A stretch of DNA of 46,200 nt, taken from contig PABB01000058.1 in the NCBI GenBank assembly GCA_002702655.1, positions 1 through 46,200 on the forward strand, given 5' to 3'. The notes beneath the pieces were generated by a model. That model had not been told where the DNA came from. It did no database searches and saw only the letters and a list, made by a program, of their open reading frames with translations. The stretch is from Planctomycetaceae bacterium (GTDB lineage Bacteria > Planctomycetota > Planctomycetia > Pirellulales > Lacipirellulaceae). The position numbers and the translations under genes were made by a program. Below, piece by piece: positions 16,677 through 25,659 of this stretch; within the stretch, counting starts at the first letter, position 1; each line of letters begins with the position of its first letter.

Positions 16677-17690
16677 ATGCGTCGAATCCGCGCGTTGCTG
16701 ACAGTCGCTGTCTTGCTCTGCACGCATGGTTTGCGCGCGGCTGCATCGGACACTCTCGATTCACCGCAGAACTTGTTGGCGGAGGAGATCGCCGACTCCA
16801 TTGAGTTCGGGCCGCTCAGCGCCGACAGCATCGGGGCGATCACCCGAGCTGCCGAGCCCCGTGACGAGCTGACCCAAGACCCGGCGGTGCATCCGGCGAG
16901 CATGATTGCCGGCGGCGCCCGCCCGACCGGGTGCGAGCAGTGGCAACTGCTGCCCGAAGGGCTGATCTACCGTCCGTATCTGGCGGGCGTGAAGGAGTCG
17001 CGGCTGTCGTGCGTGTGGAACTACGACAACGGCAACGGTCGGATCTGGGACATCAACCTGGGCGGTCAAGTGCCGCTGGTTCGCTACGGAACGGTCGGCG
17101 GCCGCCGGCCCACGGGCTTTCAGATCTCAATGGAGGGAGCCGGGCAGGTGCGGCTTGATTGGGACGAAGACGGCGACGTCGAAGCGACCGACTACCGGTT
17201 CGGCGTGCCGATCACCTGGGGCGACGAAGTGCGGCAAACCAAGTTCGCCTTCTACCACCTCAGTTCGCATTTGGGCGACGAGTTTCTGCTGAAGAACTTC
17301 GGCTTCCCGCGGCTCAACTACAGCGAAAACGTGCTCGTGCTGGGCCAGTCGCTGCAAATCGTCGACGATTGGCGGGTCTACGCCGAGGCCGGCTACGGCG
17401 TGGACGTTGAAATCGCCGAGCCGTGGGAGTTTCAGTTTGGCCTGGAGTGGGCCCCCGAGACCTGGACCGGCTTCCGCGGGGCGCCCTTCGCGGCGTTCAA
17501 CGGGTACTTGCGCGAAGAAGTCGACTTCGGCGGCAACGCCGTTGCGCAGGTCGGCTGGGCCTGGCGCCGCGACGAGGCGTCCGGCCTGCTCCGCATGGGT
17601 CTGCAGTACTACACCGGCAAGAACCAGCAGTTCTCGCTGTTCGACGACAGCGAACAGAAGTACGGGTTCGGGATCTGGTACGACTATTGA
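16677..17690 (+). CDS. DUF1207-family outer-membrane-like protein
   Basis: 337 residues with a signal peptide (MRRIRALLTVAVLLCTHGLRAAA). The mature part (about 85-337) starts with WQLLPEGLIYRPYLAGVKES, the hallmark opening of DUF1207. It continues with alternating, aromatic-rich strands typical of an outer-membrane beta-barrel (VPLVRYGT, FQFGLEWAPE, AQVGWAWRR, LLRMGLQYYTG) and ends in an aromatic residue, IWYDY, as barrels usually do. The biochemical role of the family is not known to me. The start was set at the signal peptide rather than 62 codons upstream. It converges on the DUF1559 gene with 36 bases between the stop codons. Confidence 0.85.
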   Translation: MRRIRALLTVAVLLCTHGLRAAASDTLDSPQNLLAEEIADSIEFGPLSADSIGAITRAAEPRDELTQDPAVHPASMIAGGARPTGCEQWQLLPEGLIYRPYLAGVKESRLSCVWNYDNGNGRIWDINLGGQVPLVRYGTVGGRRPTGFQISMEGAGQVRLDWDEDGDVEATDYRFGVPITWGDEVRQTKFAFYHLSSHLGDEFLLKNFGFPRLNYSENVLVLGQSLQIVDDWRVYAEAGYGVDVEIAEPWEFQFGLEWAPETWTGFRGAPFAAFNGYLREEVDFGGNAVAQVGWAWRRDEASGLLRMGLQYYTGKNQQFSLFDDSEQKYGFGIWYDY

Positions 17691-17726
17691 GGAGGAAACG
17701 CGTTCGCCGCGGCTCCCGGCCGTCGA

Positions 17727-20153
17727 CTAGCGACGGATTTCCTCCCAGAAGTTGACCACCTCGCCGCCGGCGTAGGTTGCGATCGCCCGCAGCGTGTCGA
17801 GGTCGAAGTCAGGCGACAAGCGATGCACGCTGCCGTCGCACATGCCGACCAGCGCGTTCTTGCCACCGCCCGTCAGACCGCGGCTTGGATTCTCCGGATC
17901 GTAGGGCAGATCGCCCGGCTTGGCCCACTCGATGGCCGCAGCGGCATCGGCCCGCACCACGCAGACGGTGTTGGAGGTGCCGTCGGTGATCTGCCGCAGT
18001 TGCAGGCCCTTGCCGTCTTCGTACAGCGTCCCCGGCCCGGCGAGCGCCATAAACCGGGTCTTCCCCGCGGGCGCCGAACCGTCGGCTGACTGGTACACCC
18101 GCGGCGCCTCGCGCAATAGCTCGCTGTTGTGCGGACTGTCCCACGGCTCGTCCAGGTGGAGCCGATCGTAGATGGTCTGCTCTTCCAGATAGGGCAGGAT
18201 CGCCACGCGCCAACTCAACAGCGGTTTGCCGTTTTCATCGACAATGTCGCTGGGGTAGGAGCGATTCGCCGACTCGTAGTTCAGCATGCCCAGCAGGATC
18301 TGCCGCATACTGTTCATGTCTTGAGTTTCACGAGCCGCCGTGCGCGCTCCCGCGATCGCCGGCAAGCCCAGCGCCGTCACCACCGGTACGGCGGCCACCA
18401 TGTTGCCGCCGCCGGGCAGCGACCCGCGGCTGATCACGTGGAACCCGTCGCTGTCATGCGACCACGCCCCCACGCCAGGCCGCAGGTGGCGGACAATCGT
18501 GTCGACGGTCGGGAGAATTGACGGGTCGATTTCGATCCCCTCGCGGCGCAACTGCCCCGAGAGCATCTGGGCGCCCATCTGCAACCAGGGATAGACCGAG
18601 CGCACCAACCGCGGCGTGTCTTGGTAACCCAGGGCCGCCGCGCCGTTGAACACGGCGTCGTCAACGGCGTCCGCTTCGGCCAGCGACTCGCCCTCGGGCC
18701 GCTCCACCGCGGTGCGGACCGCCTGCGGCAAGAGCCCCGCCACGAGCCACCCGTCGCTCACGCACCAGGACGGCGAGAAGGGGATCGGGTCTTCCAGCAC
18801 CTGCAGCGTGTACATCGTGCCGTCGCCCAACGGCGATTCGTTGATGACCGCCTCGTCGGGCCGCATCTGCATCCGGGCGATGGCGGTCAGCTTGGTGATC
18901 GCCCGCTCCAGGGCGGCCTGGTCTTTGACCTTCACGGCCACCGCGCCGTTGAGCCAGGACGACATCAAGTCGCCGCCGGGAAGGTAGGCGACCCACACGT
19001 CGTCCAGCGCGTTGACCACGTCGCGCCGCACGTCGATGCCCAACTGCGCGGCGATTTGCCGCAGGGCGTCGTCGAATTCATCTTCGGCCCGCGGGTCAAA
19101 CTGTCGGGCCAAATCGACCGCGTTGTCCCAGACTTCGCTGGGGTCGAGTCGCACGGCGCCGGCCACGAGTGCGTCGCGCGGGATGCAACTCAGGTCGCGT
19201 TTGGAGAGCGGCTCGTGCGGCAGAAAGGCCAGCAGCCCCCGGCGTTGGCCGTCGGTGGCGATGTGGGCCTCGTTGACGCAGCCAACTTCGTCGAAGCCGC
19301 TGCGGGCGGTGATGGCCGTGACGCTGGTCAGCCCCAGCCGCTCGACGATCGGCCACGCTTGCGGTTCGTTTTGCTCGACCAGGGGCTGAACGCGGCTGAG
19401 GATGCCCGCCACGTCGACCCGCGCGACGCTGATCTCGCGGGTGACTTCGGCGTGCTTGGCCCGCAAGTCGGTGAGCCACTGCGGCGCGCTGCCGTTCATG
19501 CGATCGACCAGCCGCTGCGGCGTGGCATCGCCGACGGCCACCAGCAGGTAATCGTCCTTCCACGCCCAGCGCACGGGCGGCGCCTGCGGCGGCAGGGCAG
19601 GGCGGGTCCACGTGAGCCCGGCCAGCGACTCTTCGCTCAGTTGCAGTTCGTCTTTGTTCTCCTGCTTGGCCAGGTCGAGCAGGGCGCCGATCGCCCGCTG
19701 AGCATCCGCGCGCTGCTCGCCGGCGTTCATCACAAAGGCGGCTTCGATCATCACCCCGCCGTCCGGCGACGGGCCGGCATCCTCCACGTAAACCGCCAGC
19801 GGCCGCGTCAACGCCGTGCGAACCAGTGTCGTCATACTGTCGACGACGACCGCCTGTTCGCGGTTGTTGCGGCCGGTGCGACGCAGGGCCTTCATCACCT
19901 GCGACTCGATTTCCTCGGTGAACCGCTTGATCTCCGGCTCGGCGAACAGTTGCTCGGTCTGGTTGGTGCTCTCGGGGTCGGCCTCGCCCTGACCGGAGTA
20001 GGCGGCGTACCACAGGCACTCCTGCGGCGCGATCGCCGACATCACGGGGTCTGGCGGCAGTGGCGCCCCGCCCAGCGGCAGCGAGCCCACGCCCCCGGCC
20101 AACATCATGATCAGCCACACGCCCGGAACTACAGATGCCGTCGCCATGTCCAT
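17727..20153 (-). CDS. Large secreted protein with C-terminal DUF1559 domain
   Basis: 808 residues. A signal-like hydrophobic segment (VVPGVWLIMMLAGGVGSL) opens a long, mostly helical/strand region of unknown family (about 30-610). The last ~190 residues are a DUF1559 domain as found in planctomycete pseudopilin-like proteins: MRQILLGMLNYESANRSYP, LLSWRVAILPYLEEQ, DGTSNTVCVV and VGMCDGSVHRL. Usual DUF1559 proteins are about 300-400 residues with an N-terminal pilin-type helix, which is absent here. GGAAGGG stands close before the ATG at 20153; M3, six bases further in, is an alternative. It is an envelope protein and its role is unknown. Confidence 0.85.
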   Translation of the reverse strand: MDMATASVVPGVWLIMMLAGGVGSLPLGGAPLPPDPVMSAIAPQECLWYAAYSGQGEADPESTNQTEQLFAEPEIKRFTEEIESQVMKALRRTGRNNREQAVVVDSMTTLVRTALTRPLAVYVEDAGPSPDGGVMIEAAFVMNAGEQRADAQRAIGALLDLAKQENKDELQLSEESLAGLTWTRPALPPQAPPVRWAWKDDYLLVAVGDATPQRLVDRMNGSAPQWLTDLRAKHAEVTREISVARVDVAGILSRVQPLVEQNEPQAWPIVERLGLTSVTAITARSGFDEVGCVNEAHIATDGQRRGLLAFLPHEPLSKRDLSCIPRDALVAGAVRLDPSEVWDNAVDLARQFDPRAEDEFDDALRQIAAQLGIDVRRDVVNALDDVWVAYLPGGDLMSSWLNGAVAVKVKDQAALERAITKLTAIARMQMRPDEAVINESPLGDGTMYTLQVLEDPIPFSPSWCVSDGWLVAGLLPQAVRTAVERPEGESLAEADAVDDAVFNGAAALGYQDTPRLVRSVYPWLQMGAQMLSGQLRREGIEIDPSILPTVDTIVRHLRPGVGAWSHDSDGFHVISRGSLPGGGNMVAAVPVVTALGLPAIAGARTAARETQDMNSMRQILLGMLNYESANRSYPSDIVDENGKPLLSWRVAILPYLEEQTIYDRLHLDEPWDSPHNSELLREAPRVYQSADGSAPAGKTRFMALAGPGTLYEDGKGLQLRQITDGTSNTVCVVRADAAAAIEWAKPGDLPYDPENPSRGLTGGGKNALVGMCDGSVHRLSPDFDLDTLRAIATYAGGEVVNFWEEIRR

Positions 20154-20610
20154 TTGTCCCTTCCGATGAGTACCAGCGCGGCCGCAGCCGCCCGCCGCGC
20201 AAAGTTGCAGGTTGTCCCGCGACCAGCCATTGCGGCTTGCCGCTGCCGTTGTTTTACCCCATTCGCGGCGAAAACGCACGCACAGCCCCCCGCGCGAGCC
20301 GTTACCCGCCGTCGGCGCCCGGGTACGCGGCCCCCAAACTCACGCGCGCCGCCAGCGTCGTGCTCCCCGACAAAACACGTCTTTCCGCCCCCTTCATCAT
20401 TCCTTCACAGTCCGCAGCTACGATTCTGCGACGATTGCTCGCCGTTGCGAGCGGTCCCCACGCACTTGGAGCACGACAACGGCCATGACCACGGTTGGGT
20501 TGGGCGTCTTTTCGCAAGTTCGCCGCCGCGCGGGGCGATCTTGGCAGAAATTTGCGGCAAGCGGCATCAAGGCCGGGGCAGCGCCACGACGCGCGACGGA
20601 GCGTGCCGTG
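20154..20610. other. Divergent intergenic region, with a possible N-terminal extension at its right end
   Basis: No independent gene. Positions 20485-20610 are in frame with the following gene and could be its first 42 codons if the earlier ATG is used. The rest presumably carries both divergent promoters; none was identified with confidence. Confidence 0.35.
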
Positions 20611-22185
20611 ATGGCCGGACTCGCGCTGGCGATTGGCTGCGCAGCCGCGATCGCAGCCCCAGGTGCACCAATTCAGGCCGAACTGCTGTGGCGATGCCAG
20701 GCCCAGTGCGGCTCGGCAGAGATCGGCGCCTTTGACGCCGCGACCGGGCGGATCTTCGCCACCGGCCTCGGCGGGGTGAGCGTCGTCGACGCGGCCACCG
20801 GGGCCGGTCTTGATGCCGTCCCCGCCATTCCCGGGTACGAATGTAACAGCGTCGCAACCCATCACGGCGTTGTCGCCGTCGCCTGGGCCGCCATCGATCG
20901 CCGACAACGCGGGCAGGTGGTGCTCTACGATGCGCGGACGCTCGCCGCGCTGGCCGCGATTCGCGTGGGTCACAATCCCGACATGCTCGCATTCACCGCC
21001 GACGGCCAGCGGATCGTCTGCGCGAACGAGGGCGAGCCGACCGACGACTACCTCTGCGATCCCGAGGGGAGCGTCACCGTCGTCGACGTGACAGCCGGCG
21101 ACTGGGCCCATGCGATCGTTCGCCACATTGGCTTTGCCGATTTCGACCCGCAGCGCGATTCGCTCCGCAGCGCCGGCGTACGGATCTACGCCCCCAGTTG
21201 GTCCCACCCCGACGGGGAGTCCACCGTGGCCGAGGATGTGGAGCCGGAGTACCTGGCGGTCAGCGGCGACGGCCGCCGGGCGTGGGTCACTCTCCAAGAA
21301 AACAACGCCATCGCGGAACTCGACCTGCAGGCCGGGCGCGTCGCGACGATCCATCCCCTGGGCCTAAAGAAATTCGACGAGAGCCCGTCGACCCAGCGCA
21401 ATCCATTTCAGTACGTGGGGCTGGACGTCAGCGACCAGGACGGCGGACTCCATCTGCTGCCGGCTCCTGTCTACGGCTTGTACGATCCCGACGCGATCGC
21501 GGTGATCGAGCAGGATGGCGACACCTACCTGCTCACCGCCAACGAAGGCGATGCGCGCAAGTACACGGGCTTCAACGAGTTGTGCCGCGTCTGCGATTTA
21601 GCCGGTACATCACACCCGCTCGATCCCCAGTGCGACCGGCAGATCCCGGTCGAATGCCACCGCGACGTGGATCGGCTGATGGTCACCACGGCTGCCGGCG
21701 ACACCGACGGCGACGGCGATATCGATCAGCTCTGTAGCGTGGGCGCGCGGTCGTTCTCGATCTGGCGGCGGCGGGACGATGGCTCTCTGGAGCGGGTGTT
21801 CGACAGCGGCAGCCAGTTCGAGCAGGTCCTGAGCGAGGCGGCCGCGGAGCGCTACGTGCGCCACGGCGACCAGCCGTGCCTCGACGATCGCAGCCCGCTC
21901 AGCGGTCCCGAGCCCGAAGGGCTGACCATCGGCATGGTCGGCGAGCAGCGGCTGGCGTTCATCAGCCTGGAGCGCGCCAGCGGCGTGATGGTGTACGACG
22001 TGACCGATCCGCTGGCCCCCGAGTTTGTGCAGTACCTGCCGCCCTGCATCGACGGAAACTTGTGCGACATCGCCCCCGAGGGGATGGTGTTCATCGCCCC
22101 CGAGCAGAGCCCCACCGGCCGCGCCATGTTGGTGGTGTGCAACGAGGTCAGCGGCACGCTCACCGCGTACGACTTGGCGCCGTAG
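20611..22185 (+). CDS. Secreted choice-of-anchor I type beta-propeller protein
   Basis: 524 residues from the ATG at 20611, which has GGAG 9 bases upstream and begins a signal peptide (MAGLALAIGCAAAIAAPGA). An ATG at 20485 would add 42 basic residues. The mature protein is a WD/YVTN-like propeller with motifs of the choice-of-anchor I family: GHNPDMLAFTADGQRIVCAN, AWVTLQENNAIAELDL, YLLTANEGDARKY, VGARSFSIW and PEGLTIG. Proteins of this family are secreted, sometimes joined to phosphatase or nuclease domains, but no such domain is present here. The C-terminus shows no PEP-CTERM signal, so it is probably periplasmic or released. Substrate or partner unknown. Confidence 0.82.
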   Translation: MAGLALAIGCAAAIAAPGAPIQAELLWRCQAQCGSAEIGAFDAATGRIFATGLGGVSVVDAATGAGLDAVPAIPGYECNSVATHHGVVAVAWAAIDRRQRGQVVLYDARTLAALAAIRVGHNPDMLAFTADGQRIVCANEGEPTDDYLCDPEGSVTVVDVTAGDWAHAIVRHIGFADFDPQRDSLRSAGVRIYAPSWSHPDGESTVAEDVEPEYLAVSGDGRRAWVTLQENNAIAELDLQAGRVATIHPLGLKKFDESPSTQRNPFQYVGLDVSDQDGGLHLLPAPVYGLYDPDAIAVIEQDGDTYLLTANEGDARKYTGFNELCRVCDLAGTSHPLDPQCDRQIPVECHRDVDRLMVTTAAGDTDGDGDIDQLCSVGARSFSIWRRRDDGSLERVFDSGSQFEQVLSEAAAERYVRHGDQPCLDDRSPLSGPEPEGLTIGMVGEQRLAFISLERASGVMVYDVTDPLAPEFVQYLPPCIDGNLCDIAPEGMVFIAPEQSPTGRAMLVVCNEVSGTLTAYDLAP

Positions 22186-22244
22186 CTGGCGGCTACCGAG
22201 AATGCCCGCCCGCGGGCGCTGATCGTCTAGCAGCGCGCGGCTGG

Positions 22245-22925
22245 TTAGGCATCCGTCTGCAGCCGACCGTCGCGCAGCACGCACTGGCGGTCCATCCGCG
22301 CCGCCAAGTCGGGGCTGTGCGTCACGACGATCATCATGGCCTGCTGCTCCCGCTGCAGTTCCAGCAGCAGGTCGGCCACCCGCTCGGCGGTCGACCCGTC
22401 CAGGTTGCCGGTCGGCTCGTCGGCGAGAATCAGCTGGGGCTCGCGGATCAGCGCCCGGGCGATGGCCGTCCGCTGCCGCTCGCCGCCCGAGAGCTGCGCG
22501 GGGCGATGCGTCGCTCGCTCGGCCAAGCCGACGCGCTCAAGCAACTGCTGCGCCCGCTCCACGTCGGCGGCGCAGGCCGCGCCGTCCGCCAGCAGCGGCA
22601 CGAGCACGTTTTCCAGTACCGAACACTGCGGCAGCAGGTGGTGGTCCTGAAACACAAAGCCAATTTGGCGGCTGCGAAACGCCGCGAGCGCCGGCTCATC
22701 CAGCGAAAATGGCTGGGTGTCGCCCAGCCAATACTGGCCGCCGGTGGGGCGATCCAACGTCCCCAATAGCGACAGCAGCGTGCTCTTGCCGCAGCCGCTG
22801 GGCCCAGTCACCGCCACGCTCTCCCCGGCCTGCATCGACAGCGACGCGTCGAGGAGCACCTCCAGCGACGTGCCAGCCTCGGTGGGAAAGGATTTGCTCA
22901 GCTGTTCGGCTCGGAGACCACTCAT
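22245..22925 (-). CDS. ABC transporter ATP-binding protein, LolD/MacB type
   Basis: 226 residues, standard for the MacB/LolD branch. Walker A GPSGCGKST (41-49), Q-loop FVFQDHHLLPQ (90-100), signature LSGGERQR (145-152), Walker B LILADEPTGNLD and the switch histidine VTHS are all intact, so it should hydrolyse ATP. The family powers lipoprotein release or efflux with MacB/FtsX-type permeases, yet none adjoins this gene in the window. The start MSGLRAEQLSK was preferred to a longer frame that would run into the neighbouring thioesterase. Convergent with the choice-of-anchor gene, it follows the thioesterase gene on the same strand by 139 bases. The partner permease is unknown. Confidence 0.93.
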   Translation of the reverse strand: MSGLRAEQLSKSFPTEAGTSLEVLLDASLSMQAGESVAVTGPSGCGKSTLLSLLGTLDRPTGGQYWLGDTQPFSLDEPALAAFRSRQIGFVFQDHHLLPQCSVLENVLVPLLADGAACAADVERAQQLLERVGLAERATHRPAQLSGGERQRTAIARALIREPQLILADEPTGNLDGSTAERVADLLLELQREQQAMMIVVTHSPDLAARMDRQCVLRDGRLQTDA

Positions 22926-23064
22926 AGTGCGTATTGTGGCGCGGCGACGGCGGCCCGCCAAGCCGGCCGGGAATGCGCGAGCCGTCCGCAGAGTACGGAA
23001 CGTCACCGCAGCAGCACGCCGCACTGGCTCGGCAGAGCCCCAACCTTCCGAGGGCAATCGCCAA

Positions 23065-23484
23065 TTACGCGGCAAACTGGGACAGTTGTTTCGCCACGTC
23101 GGCGGGAATCGGCGTCGATTCGGGGCGATGTCCCGGCTTCATCCGACAACAGACGCTGGTCATCTGCCCCTCGGCGACCAGCCGCTCGCCATGCGTGAAG
23201 GTGAACGAGTAGGTCACGCTCCGCTGGCCGATCCGCTGCACGGCCACGGCAATGTCCAGAAACTCCTCGCAATGGGCGGGCGAGCGGTACTCGCACGACG
23301 CGGCCACGCGAGGAAAGCTCACCGGATGGCCGTCGAACATCGAGTTGATGCTCAGCCCCAGCGACCGCAGCAACTCGTGCTCGGCCGACTCCATGTAGCA
23401 GAAGAACGCCGCGAAATGCATGATCCCGGCCATGTCGGTGTCATGGAACTCGACCATCCGAGAGGTGCGGAATGGTTCGGCCAT
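23065..23484 (-). CDS. Acyl-CoA thioesterase, YbgC/FadM-like hotdog fold
   Basis: 139 residues, a single 4HBT hotdog domain. The catalytic segment EFHDTDMAGIMHFAAFFCYME (quoted only to its motif DTDMAGIMHF, residues 15-24) aligns with the active site of YbgC-type thioesterases, with D15/D17 and H23 in the expected places. It probably hydrolyses an acyl-CoA or acyl-ACP thioester in the cytosol; the chain preference cannot be told. The start was set at MAEPFRTSRM, where homologous domains begin. It lies between ribosomal protein S18 and the ABC ATPase gene on the same strand. No evidence ties these neighbours together functionally. Confidence 0.88.
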   Translation of the reverse strand: MAEPFRTSRMVEFHDTDMAGIMHFAAFFCYMESAEHELLRSLGLSINSMFDGHPVSFPRVAASCEYRSPAHCEEFLDIAVAVQRIGQRSVTYSFTFTHGERLVAEGQMTSVCCRMKPGHRPESTPIPADVAKQLSQFAA

Positions 23485-23614
23485 GGCAGGACGAAACTGG
23501 GCGGGACGGGGCGAAGAGGGGACGAAGTCGCCCTTCCGGTACGACGCGCACCGGCAATGGCGTTCGGCGCCAGTGACCGGGGCACGCAAGCCTCAAGGCG
23601 GCTGTTCGCGGCGA

Positions 23615-23854
23615 TCAGCTGCCGACGTACGGCATCAGCGCCATGAAACGGGCCCGCTTGATCGCCTTGGCCACCGCGTGCTGGCTGGCGGCCTGGCAGC
23701 CGGTCTTGCGACGGCTGACGATGCGTCCATGGCGGTTGGTCAGCTTGCTCAGCAGATCCAAGTCCTTGTAATCCACGAACATGGGGCGAGGCCGCACGCC
23801 ATCGACGCAGACCGGGTCTTTCTTGATGGCACGACTAACTTTTCGGCGAGACAT
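23615..23854 (-). CDS. rpsR: 30S ribosomal protein S18
   Basis: 79 residues, the normal length of S18. It has the basic N-terminus (MSRRKVSRAIKKDPVCVDG) and the core DYKDLDLLSKLTNRHGRIVSRRKTGC with the helix QHAVAKAIKRARFMALMPY that contacts S6 and 16S rRNA. The start is fixed by the family N-terminus; a nine-residue longer frame is unlikely. In most bacteria rpsR lies between rpsF and rplI. Here it stands alone between a thioesterase gene and the terminator of a response-regulator gene, so it may be a stand-alone or second copy. A pseudogene is unlikely because all conserved positions are intact. Confidence 0.95.
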   Translation of the reverse strand: MSRRKVSRAIKKDPVCVDGVRPRPMFVDYKDLDLLSKLTNRHGRIVSRRKTGCQAASQHAVAKAIKRARFMALMPYVGS

Positions 23855-23888
23855 GTACCAATTCCACTCACAACTGTCCAAAGAAACG

Positions 23889-23921
23889 GGGGCTCGGCGA
23901 CATCCGGGTCAGCCGAGCCCC
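23889..23921 (-). terminator. Terminator after the orphan response-regulator gene
   Basis: Perfect 10-bp stem GGGGCTCGGC / GCCGAGCCCC with a 13-base loop. On the minus strand it is followed by CGTTTCTTTGG. It lies 42 bases past the stop codon at 23964 and just before rpsR, so it separates the two transcripts. Confidence 0.75.
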
Positions 23922-23963
23922 TCATTTTAGGGTCATTTCTGCGGCCCGCAAGACCCCCGGAGC

Positions 23964-24656
23964 TCAACCGGCGGCCGCCCGCTCGTACGGCAAACTCAGC
24001 CACGCCTCCGAAGGGTTCGTGACCGGAACCACGGCATATTCGTATTCCACGATCATTCTGGTCAATTGGGCCACCGAATCGGCCTCCATGACGTCGAAAA
24101 TCCGCCGGCGACGGTTCTCGACCGTTCGCAGGCTCACGCCCAGCCGCTTGGCGATGCTGCGATTCTTCGTCCCGGCGAGCATCATCGTCAGGACCTCCCG
24201 ATCTTGCGGCCCCAACTGCCGCAGGCGGGACTCGATGGTCGTCTGATGTCGGTGCCGACGCAGCCAGTCGTGGCTCAGCTCGATCGCCTCCTGGACGGCC
24301 CGCCACAGCTCGTCCTCGCGATACGGCTTCTCGACCACGGCCACCGCTCCGCGCCGCAGCGAACGCACCGTCGAGGGGGTGTCGGCGTACGCGGTGAGCA
24401 CGACCACGGGCACGGGTAGCGAACGCTCCAGCAATCTCTGATGGACCTCCGAGCCGTTGAGGCCCGGCATGCGTACGTCCAACACGACGCACCCCGGACG
24501 TTCGGGGCTGACGTTGGCCAGGAAATCCTCGCCAGACTGGAAGGTGCGCACCTGGTAGCCAAACGTCTGGGCCAGTTCAGCCACCGCCCGACACGCCGCC
24601 GGGTCGTCGTCAACCACGTACACCGTGGGGTCTGAGAATCGCTCTACGTTTTGCAT
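23964..24656 (-). CDS. FixJ/NarL-family response regulator (orphan)
   Basis: 230 residues. Receiver domain (about 10-130) with the acidic pocket VVDDDP, phospho-acceptor D60 (VVLDVRMPG), T88 (VVLTAY) and K110 (VVEKPY). A LuxR-type helix-turn-helix follows (about 160-215, LGPQDREVLTMMLAG and KRLGVSLRTVENRRRRIF). GGAGG stands 11 bases before the ATG at 24656, which fixes the start. It probably activates transcription once phosphorylated. No kinase gene adjoins it directly, though the kinase/regulator pair just upstream on the same strand carries a very similar regulator, so the shared kinase may act on both; that is inference. A terminator follows. Confidence 0.92.
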   Translation of the reverse strand: MQNVERFSDPTVYVVDDDPAACRAVAELAQTFGYQVRTFQSGEDFLANVSPERPGCVVLDVRMPGLNGSEVHQRLLERSLPVPVVVLTAYADTPSTVRSLRRGAVAVVEKPYREDELWRAVQEAIELSHDWLRRHRHQTTIESRLRQLGPQDREVLTMMLAGTKNRSIAKRLGVSLRTVENRRRRIFDVMEADSVAQLTRMIVEYEYAVVPVTNPSEAWLSLPYERAAAG

Positions 24657-25041
24657 TCTTGCTTCGCCTCCGTCGGAAAGCCTGCCTCTGCTTGCCGGTC
24701 GGGCGCCTCGGTCCGTGCGCACGCCGCCGTGAATCCACTGGCCGCGAACCCTTCGCGGCCTGCCTGCAAAACGGCCTGTTCCGACGCCGCTTCAGCAGTG
24801 CTGTTATCGTATTCACGCTAATGGCGGGGAACATCCGCACTTGCCGCCGCCAGTTTGTGGAAGGCCGCAATGAGACGGATTGTGCGGCGCGGAAGACCAC
24901 AGAATCGGCGACGCCCGGCAGCGGTTAGCCGCGAATTGAGAAGGTTGGCCACTCGCGGCGAGACACGGATGCGGCGACAACCGTAGCCGCGTTGCGACAA
25001 GCGGATGGGCGTCACCCCGCTTGGGGAGGGGGCACAAAACG
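24657..25041. other. Intergenic region between the two FixJ-like regulator genes
   Basis: 385 bases without a gene. It should contain the promoter of the orphan regulator. A small palindrome, CAGCA-G-TGCTG, lies near 24786-24796 and a CCCC/GGGG hairpin near 25015-25026, the latter possibly part of a weak terminator for the regulator ending at 25042. Neither is strong. Confidence 0.35.
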
Positions 25042-25659
25042 CTAGGCCCCGTCGGGGCGAGCCTCCATGACCATTCGCACCAACTCTGCGACGGAGTCGG
25101 CGCCCATCTTCTCAAACACCTTGCGACGATGGTTTTCAATGGTGCGAATACTCACGTCCAGCTTCCGCGCCGCCACCTTGTTGGCGTCCCCGGCGATCAT
25201 GCACTCCATGACGGCCTGCTCCTTGTCCGACAGCGATTTGAGACGCTCCTGGATGTCGGCGAGCTGTTCTTCGCGCTGGCAGGCCTCGCGATCCGCGGCG
25301 AGCGCGTCGCGGATCGCTTCCCACAACTCGTTCTCGTTGCACGGCTTTTCCAACAGCGTCACGGCGCCGTTGCGCATCGCGCGGACCGTCACTTGCGTCG
25401 TGGCGAACGCCGTCATGACGATGACGGGCATGTTGATGTTGCGGCGCGCCAGTTCTTCCTGCAACTCCACGCCGCTCATGCCCACCATGCGCAGGTCGGT
25501 CACGACGCACGCGGGGCGTTCCAGCGGCAGGGCCTCCAACAGTTGCTCGGCGGAAGAGAATCCCCGCGCGTCGAGCCCCATGGCGCCGACCAGCGCCACG
25601 ACGCTCTTGCAGGACATGTCGTCGTCGTCAACAACGTAGACAATTGATTGCTCGTTCAC
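25042..25659 (-). CDS. FixJ-family response regulator paired with the adjacent kinase
   Basis: 205 residues from a GTG start whose bases overlap the TGA stop of the histidine kinase gene (GTGA), a sign of translational coupling. Receiver domain (about 5-120) with VVDDDD, phospho-acceptor D55 (VVTDLRMVG), T83 (VMTAFA) and K105 (LLEKPC). A LuxR-type helix-turn-helix lies at about 140-195 (LSDKEQAVMECMIAG, KLDVSIRTIENHRRKVF). It should be phosphorylated by the kinase upstream and bind DNA as a dimer. The pair resembles FixL/FixJ in layout, though nothing in the kinase indicates haem binding. Target genes are unknown. Confidence 0.93.
   Translation of the reverse strand: MNEQSIVYVVDDDDMSCKSVVALVGAMGLDARGFSSAEQLLEALPLERPACVVTDLRMVGMSGVELQEELARRNINMPVIVMTAFATTQVTVRAMRNGAVTLLEKPCNENELWEAIRDALAADREACQREEQLADIQERLKSLSDKEQAVMECMIAGDANKVAARKLDVSIRTIENHRRKVFEKMGADSVAELVRMVMEARPDGA

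Noticed and set aside
18621-20735. 704-residue plus-strand frame
   Set aside because: Antisense of the DUF1559 protein gene and Arg/His-rich.
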